From: Rhodococcus globerulus NBRC 14531
GTDB taxonomy: Bacteria; Actinomycetota; Actinomycetes; Mycobacteriales; Mycobacteriaceae
Assembly (NCBI RefSeq): GCF_001894805.1
Contig: NZ_BCWX01000003.1
Coordinates: 806,001-870,000, forward strand
Reading direction: 5' to 3'
DNA: 64,000 bases
Under the pieces are notes generated by a model, which worked only from the letters and a program-made list of their open reading frames with translations, was not told the DNA's origin and searched no databases. Of this stretch, positions 1 to 7,710 are shown in pieces; positions within the stretch are counted from its first letter, which is position 1; each line of letters starts with the position of its first letter. Made by a program: the position numbers and the translations under genes.

Positions 1-2
1 AG

Positions 3-704
3 GGAGGCTGGCGTGTAACGGGTCAGAAAGTCTGGACCAGTGCAGCTTTGGGATGTGAGTGGGGTCTTGCGACTGTCCGTACCGATACCGAGGCGTCCAA
101 GCATGCGGGTGTGAGCATGATGGCCATCAAGCTCACCGCTCCCGGCGTCGAGATTCGGCCGCTACGAGAAATCACCGGCGACGAGTTGTTCAACGAGTTG
201 TTCTTCGACGATGTGTTCGTCCCGGACGAAGACGTCGTGGGCAGTGTGGGTGAAGGCTGGAAGGTTGCGCGCGCAACGCTCGGAAACGAGCGCGTGTCTA
301 TCGGAGGGGGCAGCGGATCGATCAAGTTTACGAGTACTGAACTGATGAAGCTGCTTGACAGCACGGATCGCACGGGCGTCGAACATGAGGTGGGCGAGGT
401 GCTTGCAGAGGCGCACACCTTGCGTCTGCTGAACTTGAGGCAGGCTGCGCGCGCGATCATCGGTTCCGGTCCGGGGCCCGAGGCCAACGTAACCAAGCTG
501 TTGAAAGCAGAGCATTCGCAACGGATTACAAACCTCGGAATGAAACTGGCAGGTACGGCGGCTATTGTCGGTGAGACATCCGAACTCACCTACGAGTACC
601 TGTTCACGAGATGCTTGACGATTGCCGGTGGTACATCGGAGATTATGCGAAACACCATTGCCGAACGGTTGCTGGGGCTTCCGCGCGATCCGCTGACTCG
701 CTGA
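3..704 (+). CDS. acyl-CoA dehydrogenase, C-terminal part (5' end outside window)
   Basis: The reading frame is open to the left edge, so only the C-terminal ~233 residues are present. They begin in the middle beta-domain (GWRVTGQKVWTS, the strand that packs on FAD in acyl-CoA dehydrogenases) and run through the helical C-terminal domain to AGGTSEIMRN and LLGLPRDP, a typical family ending. The enzyme would oxidise an acyl-CoA to the 2-enoyl-CoA in the cytoplasm. MCAD-type enzymes have a catalytic Glu just before the GT of this last motif; here that position is Ala/Gly, so the base must lie elsewhere or on a partner subunit, as in many actinobacterial FadE proteins. A CoA-transferase follows 20 bp downstream, probably in the same transcript. 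Confidence 0.93.
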   Translation, partial: GGWRVTGQKVWTSAALGCEWGLATVRTDTEASKHAGVSMMAIKLTAPGVEIRPLREITGDELFNELFFDDVFVPDEDVVGSVGEGWKVARATLGNERVSIGGGSGSIKFTSTELMKLLDSTDRTGVEHEVGEVLAEAHTLRLLNLRQAARAIIGSGPGPEANVTKLLKAEHSQRITNLGMKLAGTAAIVGETSELTYEYLFTRCLTIAGGTSEIMRNTIAERLLGLPRDPLTR

Positions 705-724
705 CTTGAAGAGAGGATGTGAAA

Positions 725-1909
725 ATGACCGATTTACCACTCGCAGGAGTCACTGTCGTCAGTCTCGAGCAAGCGGTGGCGGCCCCGTATGCCACCCGTC
801 AGCTCGCAGACCTCGGCGCGCGGGTAATCAAGATCGAACGGCCGGATGCAGGTGACTTTGCCCGCGGCTACGACGAGACGGTTCACGGGCAATCGAGTTA
901 CTTCGTCTGGTTGAATCGGTCCAAGGAGTCGCTCACCCTGGACGTGAAAGATCCAGAGGGCCTGCGCGTCTTGGAGGAACTTCTGGCGGAGGCTGACGTT
1001 TTTGTTCAGAACCTCGGACCGGGCGCCACTCGGCGGATGGGATTGAGCGCTGAAGATCTCGCATCGACGCACCCGTCACTTATCGTGTGTGACATCTCAG
1101 GTTACGGTGCAGACGGTCCGTGGCAGTCCCGCAAAGCCTATGATTTGTTGGTTCAGGCCGAGTCCGGTCTGTTGTCCGTTACAGGATTTCCGGAAGGTGT
1201 TGCCAAAGCTGGTATTTCGGTGGCCGACATTGCAGCGGGAAGCTTCGCGTTCTCGGGAATCTTGACTGCGCTCTACACGCGGGCGACAACCGGAACAGCT
1301 CGGGCCGTGAGTGTTTCGTTGTTCGAGGCTTTGACAGAATGGATGGGCTCACCCGCCTACTACACGCGATATGGCGGCAACAGTCCGCAGAGGACGGGTG
1401 CGCGCCACGCAACCATTGCGCCCTATGGACCGTTCACTGCAGGTGACGGTGGAGTGCTTCTGCTTGCGGTTCAGAACCAACGCGAGTGGGCGACGTTGTG
1501 TACCGAAATCCTGTGCTCCCCAGAACTTGTCGATGATCCGAGATTTGCGAAGAACTCGGATCGGGTCACAAATCGCGACGAGCTCGAACGGATCATCACG
1601 AAGGGCGTCGCGAGATTTACGGTCGAGGAACTGGCCGCAACCCTTGAAGCCTCGTCGATCGCGAACGCACGGATGAACACAATGGACGAACTGTGGGCGC
1701 ATCCCGTTCTGAGTGAGCGTAATCGGTGGCGTGATGTAGAAACCCCGAGTGGCGCAATTGCTGCGATGCTGCCGCCCGCCAGTCTGGAAGGGGTGGAAGC
1801 GCGGATGGACCCGGTACCGGCGCTCGGGGAGCACAGTGCAGCAATCCTTGCGGAGTTGGGTCGTTCCCCGTCGGACATCGAGAGGCTACGTTCGACTTCC
1901 GTAATTTGA
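725..1909 (+). CDS. CaiB/BaiF-type (class III) CoA-transferase
   Basis: A 394-residue protein with the normal length and N-terminus of the family (LAGVTVVSLEQAVAAPYATRQLADLGARV). It moves CoA between carboxylic acids through an aspartyl-CoA thioester; the likely catalytic Asp is in KAYDLLVQAESGL, about residue 140. ATG at 725 is preferred because GAGAGG ends 8 nt upstream; a GTG two codons earlier is less well placed. It follows the acyl-CoA dehydrogenase by 20 bp and ends at a strong hairpin terminator, so these two genes form the end of an operon. It could activate the pathway acid by CoA exchange or act as a 2-methylacyl-CoA epimerase-like enzyme; the substrate cannot be told. Confidence 0.9.
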   Translation: MTDLPLAGVTVVSLEQAVAAPYATRQLADLGARVIKIERPDAGDFARGYDETVHGQSSYFVWLNRSKESLTLDVKDPEGLRVLEELLAEADVFVQNLGPGATRRMGLSAEDLASTHPSLIVCDISGYGADGPWQSRKAYDLLVQAESGLLSVTGFPEGVAKAGISVADIAAGSFAFSGILTALYTRATTGTARAVSVSLFEALTEWMGSPAYYTRYGGNSPQRTGARHATIAPYGPFTAGDGGVLLLAVQNQREWATLCTEILCSPELVDDPRFAKNSDRVTNRDELERIITKGVARFTVEELAATLEASSIANARMNTMDELWAHPVLSERNRWRDVETPSGAIAAMLPPASLEGVEARMDPVPALGEHSAAILAELGRSPSDIERLRSTSVI

Positions 1910-1928
1910 TCCAGAGCCGACAAAGAAG

Positions 1929-1969
1929 GAGGGTCTGTATCCGGTAGTGCCGGATACAGACCCTCTTTT
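1929..1969 (+). terminator. Rho-independent terminator between convergent genes
   Basis: Perfect 16-bp inverted repeat (1929-1944 with 1950-1965), 5-nt loop TAGTG, followed by TTTT. It ends the acyl-CoA dehydrogenase/CoA-transferase transcript and, being symmetrical with an A-rich left flank, may also stop the converging minus-strand SDR transcript. Confidence 0.9.
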
Positions 1970-2040
1970 CTGTGCCGCGAATGCGACGGGTGCGAGCAGG
2001 AGATCCTCTCGTATGTCCTGATCGCCAATTTTGCGGTGAC

Positions 2041-2811
2041 CTACTTAGGTTGGAAGCGGAGTGCGCCGTCGATACGGATAACTTCGCCGTTGAGGTAGTC
2101 GTTCTCGGCGATGTGCTGGACCAGTGCCGCGTACTCCGACGGGCTACCCATGCGGTTCGGGAAGGGGACCGTTGAGCCCCAATGCTTCTCGGCTTCGTCA
2201 CGTTCCATCTTGAAGGCAGGGGTGAAGAATGTGCCTGGGGCGATTGCCATAACGCGGATACCGAGTTTGGTTAGATCGCGAGCGGCGGGCAGTGTGAGTC
2301 CGACAACGCCACCCTTAGCTGCTGAATAGGCCGTCTGACCGATCTGACCCTCGAAAGCTGCAATGCTGGCCGTGTTCACGATTACGCCACGGCCGCTGGA
2401 CGGATCTGCCTCGTTTCTTGCCATGGCGGCCGCTCCCAGTCGGAGCACGTTGAACGTACCGTTGAGGAAGAGATTGACATACCACTGGAATTGTTCGAAG
2501 GATGCGGGTTCGCCGTCGCGTCCGACAACCCGGGATGCGCCGGCTCCGCCGCCGTGGGCGTTGACGACGATTCGAAGCGGCGCCAACTCTTGTGCCACGG
2601 CGATCGCTGCGTTGACGCTGGCTTCGTCGAGTACGTCGGTATTGACGTAACGAACCTTGTCTCCGAGTTCTACTTCCAGTGCCTTGCCGCGTTCGTCGTT
2701 GAGATCGGCGATGACAACTGCAGTTCCGGCGCCTACCAGCTGGCGAACGGTGGCTTCACCGAGACCGCCCGCACCTCCGGTGACCAATGCGGACGCTGTG
2801 CTGATATCCAT
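2041..2811 (-). CDS. SDR oxidoreductase, 3-hydroxyacyl-CoA dehydrogenase (HSD10-like)
   Basis: 256 residues with the classical SDR layout: nucleotide motif TGGAGGLG near residue 11, NAHGG at the NNAG position, catalytic Ser in NTASIAAFEG and Tyr-Lys in YSAAK. The opening (SALVTGGAGGLGEATVRQL) and the insert with a Phe-rich segment after the active site resemble type II 3-hydroxyacyl-CoA dehydrogenases. Likely role: NAD-dependent oxidation of a 3-hydroxyacyl-CoA. Its promoter region (2812-3022) carries a perfect copy of the window-wide palindrome. Downstream of the fused TetR regulator gene on the same strand, with a 211-bp gap, so co-transcription is uncertain. Confidence 0.88.
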   Translation of the reverse strand: MDISTASALVTGGAGGLGEATVRQLVGAGTAVVIADLNDERGKALEVELGDKVRYVNTDVLDEASVNAAIAVAQELAPLRIVVNAHGGGAGASRVVGRDGEPASFEQFQWYVNLFLNGTFNVLRLGAAAMARNEADPSSGRGVIVNTASIAAFEGQIGQTAYSAAKGGVVGLTLPAARDLTKLGIRVMAIAPGTFFTPAFKMERDEAEKHWGSTVPFPNRMGSPSEYAALVQHIAENDYLNGEVIRIDGALRFQPK

Positions 2812-2871
2812 GGTGGTTCCTCTCCTGAATCTGAAACTTAGGGCCTCTAGGAAACGTGCCTCCTTTCAAAA

Positions 2872-2887
2872 TGACATACATGTCAGA
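2872..2887. promoter_or_regulatory. palindromic operator candidate, SDR promoter
   Basis: TGACATACATGTCA (2872-2885) plus GA: two 6-bp arms around AC, a perfect palindrome, 61 bp upstream of the SDR start at 2811. It is the most symmetrical member of the TGACA-N4-TGYCA-GA family found at other promoters here. A half-site, GACTGTCAGA, lies at 3011-3020. Confidence 0.6.
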
Positions 2888-3022
2888 AATATTCAATAGA
2901 AAAGGGGAGAATGATCTGGATCCGCGGTTGCATTCGCGTGAATTGCCGTTCTAGTACAACAAATCAGCCCGCCAACCGATTGGAGCGACGGCGGGTAGTC
3001 AATATGTCTAGACTGTCAGAAA

Positions 3023-4354
3023 TTACTTGGCGTGGCGGAAGAATCCTCGTTGGATGCATGCCACCAAGAGATCGATGGATTCATCTCGTGACAGTGGCTC
3101 GGGCAACTCCTGCGAAGCCTGCGGAACACGTGCAATGATGGCGCGGAAAATCATCGCGGACACCTCCGGGTCGAACGGATAGTCGCGTTGACGTGAGGTG
3201 AGGACCGACAACAAGGCATCGTCCATTACGGACTGGCCGTACGCACCCAGCTCGGAGACGATGTTGTCGCCTATACTCTTCTCTGCCCAAGCGTCGATCG
3301 AACCTGAGTAATGCGAAGAGAACTCGGCGAAACTAACCAGCCACTCGCGGAGTTCCGTTTCATCCGTGGATGTCGGATCGATGTGACGGATTCGTTCGGC
3401 ATGATCTACAGTCGAAGCGACTGCTTCGGTACTGAGCGCAACCAGCAGGTCCTGTTTCTCGCTGAAGTACTTGTAGAAGGTGCCGCGTGCGAATCCGGCT
3501 TCTTCGACGATGTCATCCACGCTCGTGCGGTGGTAACCCTTCTGGCGGAACTGGACCGCCCCTGCTTCTACGAGCGTGCGTACCGTGTTGACGGCGCGCT
3601 TGCTCAACCCGCTGATTCGATCGTCGATCGTCAGGCCGTCAGTTGACGGTGGGACCGGCACCTCGATGAAACTCTTGCCCGCGGTGCGAAGTGGCAGACT
3701 GCTTAGGACCGAGCCTGGAGTTTCGGGGAACAGGAACAGTTGCAAATACACGGACATGGCGTCGACGATGGACTGGATGTCTCGCCCGTACGCGCGGTCC
3801 GTGTGGATGAAGAGATTCATTCTGTGAACCAGAGCAGTTATCGTCATCGCAGCAGCCATCGAATCGAGGCCTTCGACGTTAGAAGACTTGATCCGATCAG
3901 CGAGTCGCTGGTTGTATCCGCCAAGGAAGCGGCTGATCTCTGGGCGCACAGCAGTATCCGACGAGGCCACACCCGTCCACTGCACGAACATCGTCGAATA
4001 TTTCTCGAAGACCCAACTCCACTCGCCGAGCCACCAATTCAAGTTGTCGAATCCCACGTCGGTGGGCCCAAGCGGGCCGATGCGGCGAGCTACGCGGAAG
4101 AGGGCGCGCCCGCACTCGTCGAGTAGTTCCAGGAATATCTCGTCTTTGCCGGGAAAATACTGATACAAGGTGGCACGTGAGATATTCGCAGATTTTGCGA
4201 TCGCATCGACAGAGGTGTTGAAGAACCCGACCTCTGCGAATAGATCCAGCGAGACCTCTACGATCTTGCTGCGTGTGTTGGCGCCCCGACTGCCCACTTC
4301 GGGGCTTGACGGGCCGTAGCTTGCTCGGCGGGTGATCGGTGTTTCTGACATCAA
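3023..4354 (-). CDS. double-domain TetR/AcrR-family transcriptional regulator
   Basis: 443 residues, about twice a normal TetR protein. Two complete helix-turn-helix domains are visible: residues ~27-73 (VDAIAKSANISRATLYQYFPGKDEIF) and ~250-300 (VDDIVEEAGFARGTFYKYFSEKQDLL), each followed by its own helical ligand/dimer region. It is therefore one polypeptide with both halves of a TetR dimer-like unit. Such tandem TetR proteins occur in mycolic-acid actinobacteria, usually near lipid or steroid-type catabolic genes. Transcribed away from the APH/MaoC group, it has an inverted repeat in its upstream region (4380-4395). I infer, without direct proof, that it may read the recurring palindrome of this island. 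Confidence 0.9.
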   Translation of the reverse strand: MMSETPITRRASYGPSSPEVGSRGANTRSKIVEVSLDLFAEVGFFNTSVDAIAKSANISRATLYQYFPGKDEIFLELLDECGRALFRVARRIGPLGPTDVGFDNLNWWLGEWSWVFEKYSTMFVQWTGVASSDTAVRPEISRFLGGYNQRLADRIKSSNVEGLDSMAAAMTITALVHRMNLFIHTDRAYGRDIQSIVDAMSVYLQLFLFPETPGSVLSSLPLRTAGKSFIEVPVPPSTDGLTIDDRISGLSKRAVNTVRTLVEAGAVQFRQKGYHRTSVDDIVEEAGFARGTFYKYFSEKQDLLVALSTEAVASTVDHAERIRHIDPTSTDETELREWLVSFAEFSSHYSGSIDAWAEKSIGDNIVSELGAYGQSVMDDALLSVLTSRQRDYPFDPEVSAMIFRAIIARVPQASQELPEPLSRDESIDLLVACIQRGFFRHAK

Positions 4355-4379
4355 TGCACATCTTACTGGCTAGTAGGTA

Positions 4380-4395
4380 TAGATCGCGAGATCTA
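4380..4395. promoter_or_regulatory. inverted repeat upstream of the double TetR gene
   Basis: TAGATC-GCGA-GATCTA, 6-bp perfect arms with a 4-bp centre, 26 bp upstream of the regulator start. A second imperfect repeat, TACT-GGCT-AGTA, lies just before it (4364-4375). Placement suggests autoregulation; neither matches the TGACA-type palindrome. Confidence 0.4.
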
Positions 4396-4412
4396 CATTG
4401 AGGTGGCCACGA

Positions 4413-4841
4413 TTACCGAGTGCGGGCGATCAGGAAATCCGCTGATCCGCTGATCGCAATTCCTCCCGTTTGACGTGTGCAGGTGAGAGTAACCGTAACC
4501 AACTCTGCGCCATTCGCGGCAGGTTCGGTCGAGATGACTTCGCCCGTGCAGGTCAAAACGTCCCCGGGCCACACCTGTTCCCGGAATCGGACTGCGAAGC
4601 GCCTGACGTTCTCGGCTCCGAGCCAATCCGTCGCAAAAGTCGCGAGCAGTGCCGATTGGTGCATGCCCTGTGAGAACACAGATGGATTTCCTGCTGCGCG
4701 AGCAAGAGCGTCGTCGTAGTGCATGGGGTTGAGGTCGCCGGACGCTCCCGAGTAGCGAACGAACATCTGTGTAGTGAGCGGGCCGAACGTGCGAGATTCG
4801 GCGGTTGTCCCCACGGTGATGCCGGCGGTGGCGTTAGTCAT
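4413..4841 (-). CDS. MaoC-like enoyl-CoA hydratase subunit
   Basis: 142-residue single hot-dog fold carrying the hydratase-2 signature YSGASGDLNPMHYDDALARAAG at residues ~30-51, with the catalytic Asp and His of that motif present. It would hydrate a 2-enoyl-CoA to the (R)-3-hydroxyacyl-CoA. The gene starts inside the stop of the preceding hot-dog gene (4-bp overlap), which indicates a heteromeric enzyme of HadA/HadB or ChsH1/ChsH2 type in which this is the catalytic half. Confidence 0.9.
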   Translation of the reverse strand: MTNATAGITVGTTAESRTFGPLTTQMFVRYSGASGDLNPMHYDDALARAAGNPSVFSQGMHQSALLATFATDWLGAENVRRFAVRFREQVWPGDVLTCTGEVISTEPAANGAELVTVTLTCTRQTGGIAISGSADFLIARTR

Positions 4842-5296
4842 TTCGTGTTGTCCTTTGCCGCTGTCTCGATGAATGTGCCACGGGCTTCCGCGATCAGTTC
4901 ACCGTCCGGGGAGTGGAATTCGGTTGCGATCACGGCGAATTTCATTTCCCCACCACGCTTTCCTGGCTTCGCATATCGGTCGATCACCCGTTCTCGAGCA
5001 ATCAACGTGTCGCCGGCCTTGGGGACAGCACCATGAATGATGTACTCCTGTTCACCGTGGAGAAGTCGCTTGCGCTCGAATCCGAGAGTGATGCGAACTC
5101 CTGGGGGCGCCCATTGGGCGGCAGTGATCAAGAATGTCGGAGGAATGACGGCGTCGGGTCCTTGATATGCAGGATTCTCGGATTGCATGGCAGCGGCAAA
5201 CTCTCGGATTTTTCCGCGTTCGACATGCACCTCCCATTCGCCTCCCACCGCTCCTACGGGTGACGGTGCTGGTGTCGTTCGAGAGCTGATTGTCAT
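4838..5296 (-). CDS. MaoC N-terminal/FAS1-like dehydratase subunit
   Basis: 152-residue hot-dog protein of the MaoC_dehydrat_N type, recognised from IPPTFLITAAQWAPPGV, LHGEQEYIIHGAVPKAGDTL and the 3' strand pattern. It lacks the Asp/His hydratase motif and is expected to form the non-catalytic, substrate-tunnel half of a heterodimer with the adjacent MaoC protein. It overlaps both neighbours by 4 bp (APH upstream, MaoC downstream), so the three are translationally coupled. Confidence 0.85.
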   Translation of the reverse strand: MTISSRTTPAPSPVGAVGGEWEVHVERGKIREFAAAMQSENPAYQGPDAVIPPTFLITAAQWAPPGVRITLGFERKRLLHGEQEYIIHGAVPKAGDTLIARERVIDRYAKPGKRGGEMKFAVIATEFHSPDGELIAEARGTFIETAAKDNTK

Positions 5297-6411
5297 GGTG
5301 CAGTTTTCCTTTGACGTTGATGTTCGTAGAGATACTGTTCGACGAGCGCTACAGCAGTGGCGGGATATGTTCGCGCGATCTCGGCGTCAAGTCCGTCACG
5401 AGTGAGCAGCGACGCGAGTCGGTTCGTTATCAGTGCCAGTACAAATGCGGCCAGCAGGGTGTAGTAACTGATGTCACCGGTGAGTCGTCCGCCCAACTCT
5501 TCGTATCGGCGCACAGTTTCGGCGTCGTCGGGGACGCCGGGAAGTCGGGAGAACCCGAGGGATTCACAGAGGTAGCGTTCGAACATCAACCACCAACCCA
5601 GATCGATATCAGGGGGGCCTGTTGTCGCGGTCTCCCAGTCGAAGAGTGCCGCAACCGAATGGTCGTCCGCGAATGACATATTCCCGACGCGTGCGTCGCC
5701 CCAGACAACACCTTCTGCATTGGTCTTCGGCGTGTAGTCGACCAGTTCGGAAATCGCGCGTGCCAATGCGTCGGTGCCCACGACAAGATCAGGGCGGCAT
5801 CCTTCGTACCACGCATGCAGGTGGGTGACGTATCGCTGCAGTGCAGTACTTCCGTCGGCGTCATCAAGGTCGCCTCGGAGGAAGGTGAGGTCGTCTGGAT
5901 CGGAGATACGGTGAACCGCAACGAGTGATTTTAGTGCGTTGTTGCACATAAGCTCTCGCTCTGACGGGGTGAGATCTACTGCCCATCCGCGTTTGTGCCA
6001 ACTGGGAACGTCCGAGGGCGTGCGACCGTTCACGCGCTTCATCAGATAGAACGGGGCGCCGAGAATGCTCGGATCCCGTTCGGTCAAAACGATTTCGGGA
6101 GTTTTCACGTCGTTGTGTCGGCCGAGCATTCGCATGACTTCGGCCTGTCTCACGGCATCGGGTTCGACGAACAGTTGGTGGTCGGAAGCCTGCGTGCGTA
6201 GGACGAGGTCTTCGCGGTGGGTTTCGCCGCCGCGTTCGTTCCAGGATGCCGTGAAGAACACCGTTTTTCCGGAATACCCCGCGTCCGGAGCGGAGAACTC
6301 CGAGATTTCGAAGTTGCTTTGACCGCTGGGGGCAAGTCGTGAAGGCAGCCATCGCTCGAGGGTTTCGCGGACATCGCCCTCGAGTTGCCCGCGAGTCGCT
6401 GTGTAGGCCAT
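5293..6411 (-). CDS. APH/ChoK-like phosphotransferase (ACAD10-kinase type)
   Basis: 372 residues from ATG 6411, chosen because AAGGAG lies 5 nt upstream; an upstream in-frame start would add 11 residues with no ribosome site. Kinase-like motifs are VVWGDARVGNMSF (Brenner-type loop with Trp in place of the usual His) and LFDWETATTGPPDIDLGWW (metal-binding DWE). These proteins of COG3173 accompany acyl-CoA dehydrogenases rather than giving drug resistance; family members phosphorylate hydroxyacyl-CoAs. Here it is coupled to the split MaoC hydratase. It is divergent from the LLM oxidoreductase, sharing a promoter region with a palindrome at 6483-6499. Confidence 0.85.
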   Translation of the reverse strand: MAYTATRGQLEGDVRETLERWLPSRLAPSGQSNFEISEFSAPDAGYSGKTVFFTASWNERGGETHREDLVLRTQASDHQLFVEPDAVRQAEVMRMLGRHNDVKTPEIVLTERDPSILGAPFYLMKRVNGRTPSDVPSWHKRGWAVDLTPSERELMCNNALKSLVAVHRISDPDDLTFLRGDLDDADGSTALQRYVTHLHAWYEGCRPDLVVGTDALARAISELVDYTPKTNAEGVVWGDARVGNMSFADDHSVAALFDWETATTGPPDIDLGWWLMFERYLCESLGFSRLPGVPDDAETVRRYEELGGRLTGDISYYTLLAAFVLALITNRLASLLTRDGLDAEIARTYPATAVALVEQYLYEHQRQRKTAP

Positions 6412-6482
6412 GGAGCCTCCTTTTCTTTGGGCCGGGTCGGTCACCGTGGATTGACGGCGACCTGCCGGACCATTCCATTATG

Positions 6483-6499
6483 TGACCAAGACTGTCAGA
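6483..6499. promoter_or_regulatory. operator candidate between divergent APH and LLM genes
   Basis: TGACCAAGACTGTCA (6483-6497) plus GA, a 15-bp member of the recurring palindrome family. The ATG of the LLM gene is only 10 nt further on, so a protein bound here would cover its start region. TTATGT directly precedes GAC and may be the -10 box. Confidence 0.5.
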
Positions 6500-6507
6500 A
6501 TACAGTC

Positions 6508-7596
6508 ATGAATGAGGAAAATTCCAACAATGTCGTTGTCGCCGGCCCCAGCGATGGAGCTGTCGCGCTCGGTAAGCGACTCGGACTCGGTGCGTACACC
6601 TTGCCGGGTCGAGTGCCGGATCCTCGCCCAGCTATCGCTCAGGCGGTCGAAGCGGAGCGTCTGGGCTTGGACACACTCTGGCTCAGTGAACGCTGGGGTA
6701 CCAAGGACTTCGGTGTTCTCGCGGGGGCTCTCAGTCAGGTCACCACGAATATCAAGATTGCCGCTGGCATAACACACTTCCAGTCCCGGCATCCCGCCAT
6801 ACTTGCGTCGCTGGCGATGACGGCGCAGGGTCTCTCCGACGGCAGGATCGTGATCGGCATCGGCCGTTCGGTAGATCAGATGTGGAGTGCCGTCGGCCTG
6901 CCTAAATCAACCAACGCGTCGATCATCGACTCGGCAGACATTTTTCGTCGACTCTGTCGGGGGGAGAAGGTGAAGTACGAAGGACCAGCAGGCCGGTACC
7001 CGTCTCTCCGCCTCAACGACATTCCGGATATGCCCGCTCCACCGCTCGTCTTTGCAGCTATCGGACCCAAGGGTTTGGAATTGGCGGGCCGTTATTTCGA
7101 TGGTGTTCTGCTGCACCCCTTTTTGACCCCGGATGCGGTCAGGCGCTCAGTTGACGCCGTGCACGCGGCGGCCTCTGCTGCCGGGCGCAATCCTGATTCA
7201 GTGCGGATATACGCGACGGTGGTCGTTGCCTCGGGTCTTGATCCAGAGGAAGAAGCATCGGTGGTCGGTGGCCGCGCAGTGACGTATTACCAAATTCCGA
7301 CGTTCGGCGAGCAGCTTGCCAAGGTGAACGGATGGGACCCGGAGTTGCTCGCCACGCTGCGTGCGCACCCCCAGCTTTCCGGCGTGAAAGGAGCTGCAGA
7401 TTCAGTGCGAACGCGAGCGCAGTTGACTGAAGCCGCCCAGGCGCTCCCAGTCGAATGGATCCGTGGTGCAGCGGCGCTCGGATCGCCCGGTGAATGCCGC
7501 ACCATGTTCGATCGCTATCGAGAGGCCGGAGCTGATGAGTTGGTACTGCACGGCAGCACGCCCGATCAGCTGGGATCTGTGGTGGAGCGAGTCTGA
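6508..7596 (+). CDS. LLM-class flavin/F420-dependent oxidoreductase
   Basis: 362-residue TIM-barrel protein of the luciferase-like monooxygenase superfamily: LGLGAYTLPGRVPDP at the first strand, LWLSERWGTKDFGVLAG, AAGITHFQSRHPAILA and the long GRIVIGIGRSVDQMW segment are as in actinobacterial F420-dependent members (MSMEG_2249-like). It transfers hydride or activates oxygen on an unknown substrate. Start at ATG 6508 is chosen because an upstream extension would run through the operator. It is followed 114 bp later by the aldehyde dehydrogenase, which has its own operator. Confidence 0.85.
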   Translation: MNEENSNNVVVAGPSDGAVALGKRLGLGAYTLPGRVPDPRPAIAQAVEAERLGLDTLWLSERWGTKDFGVLAGALSQVTTNIKIAAGITHFQSRHPAILASLAMTAQGLSDGRIVIGIGRSVDQMWSAVGLPKSTNASIIDSADIFRRLCRGEKVKYEGPAGRYPSLRLNDIPDMPAPPLVFAAIGPKGLELAGRYFDGVLLHPFLTPDAVRRSVDAVHAAASAAGRNPDSVRIYATVVVASGLDPEEEASVVGGRAVTYYQIPTFGEQLAKVNGWDPELLATLRAHPQLSGVKGAADSVRTRAQLTEAAQALPVEWIRGAAALGSPGECRTMFDRYREAGADELVLHGSTPDQLGSVVERV

Positions 7597-7610
7597 ACTG
7601 CCCCTTGCCG

Positions 7611-7632
7611 TAAGGTGACATTACTGCCAGAA
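7611..7632 (+). promoter_or_regulatory. promoter/operator candidate of the aldehyde dehydrogenase
   Basis: TAAGGT (7611-7616, possible -10) runs straight into TGACATTACTGCCA (7616-7629) followed by GAA. Same arrangement as at the amidohydrolase promoter near 25944. No good -35 is seen 17 bp upstream. Confidence 0.5.
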
Positions 7633-7710
7633 TCTTGATGGGCGTTGCGTGAAGCTGTCGAGGAATCGATAACCCGCGATGCAGTTTTTGGCCAAAGTGA
7701 GAGGGATGTT

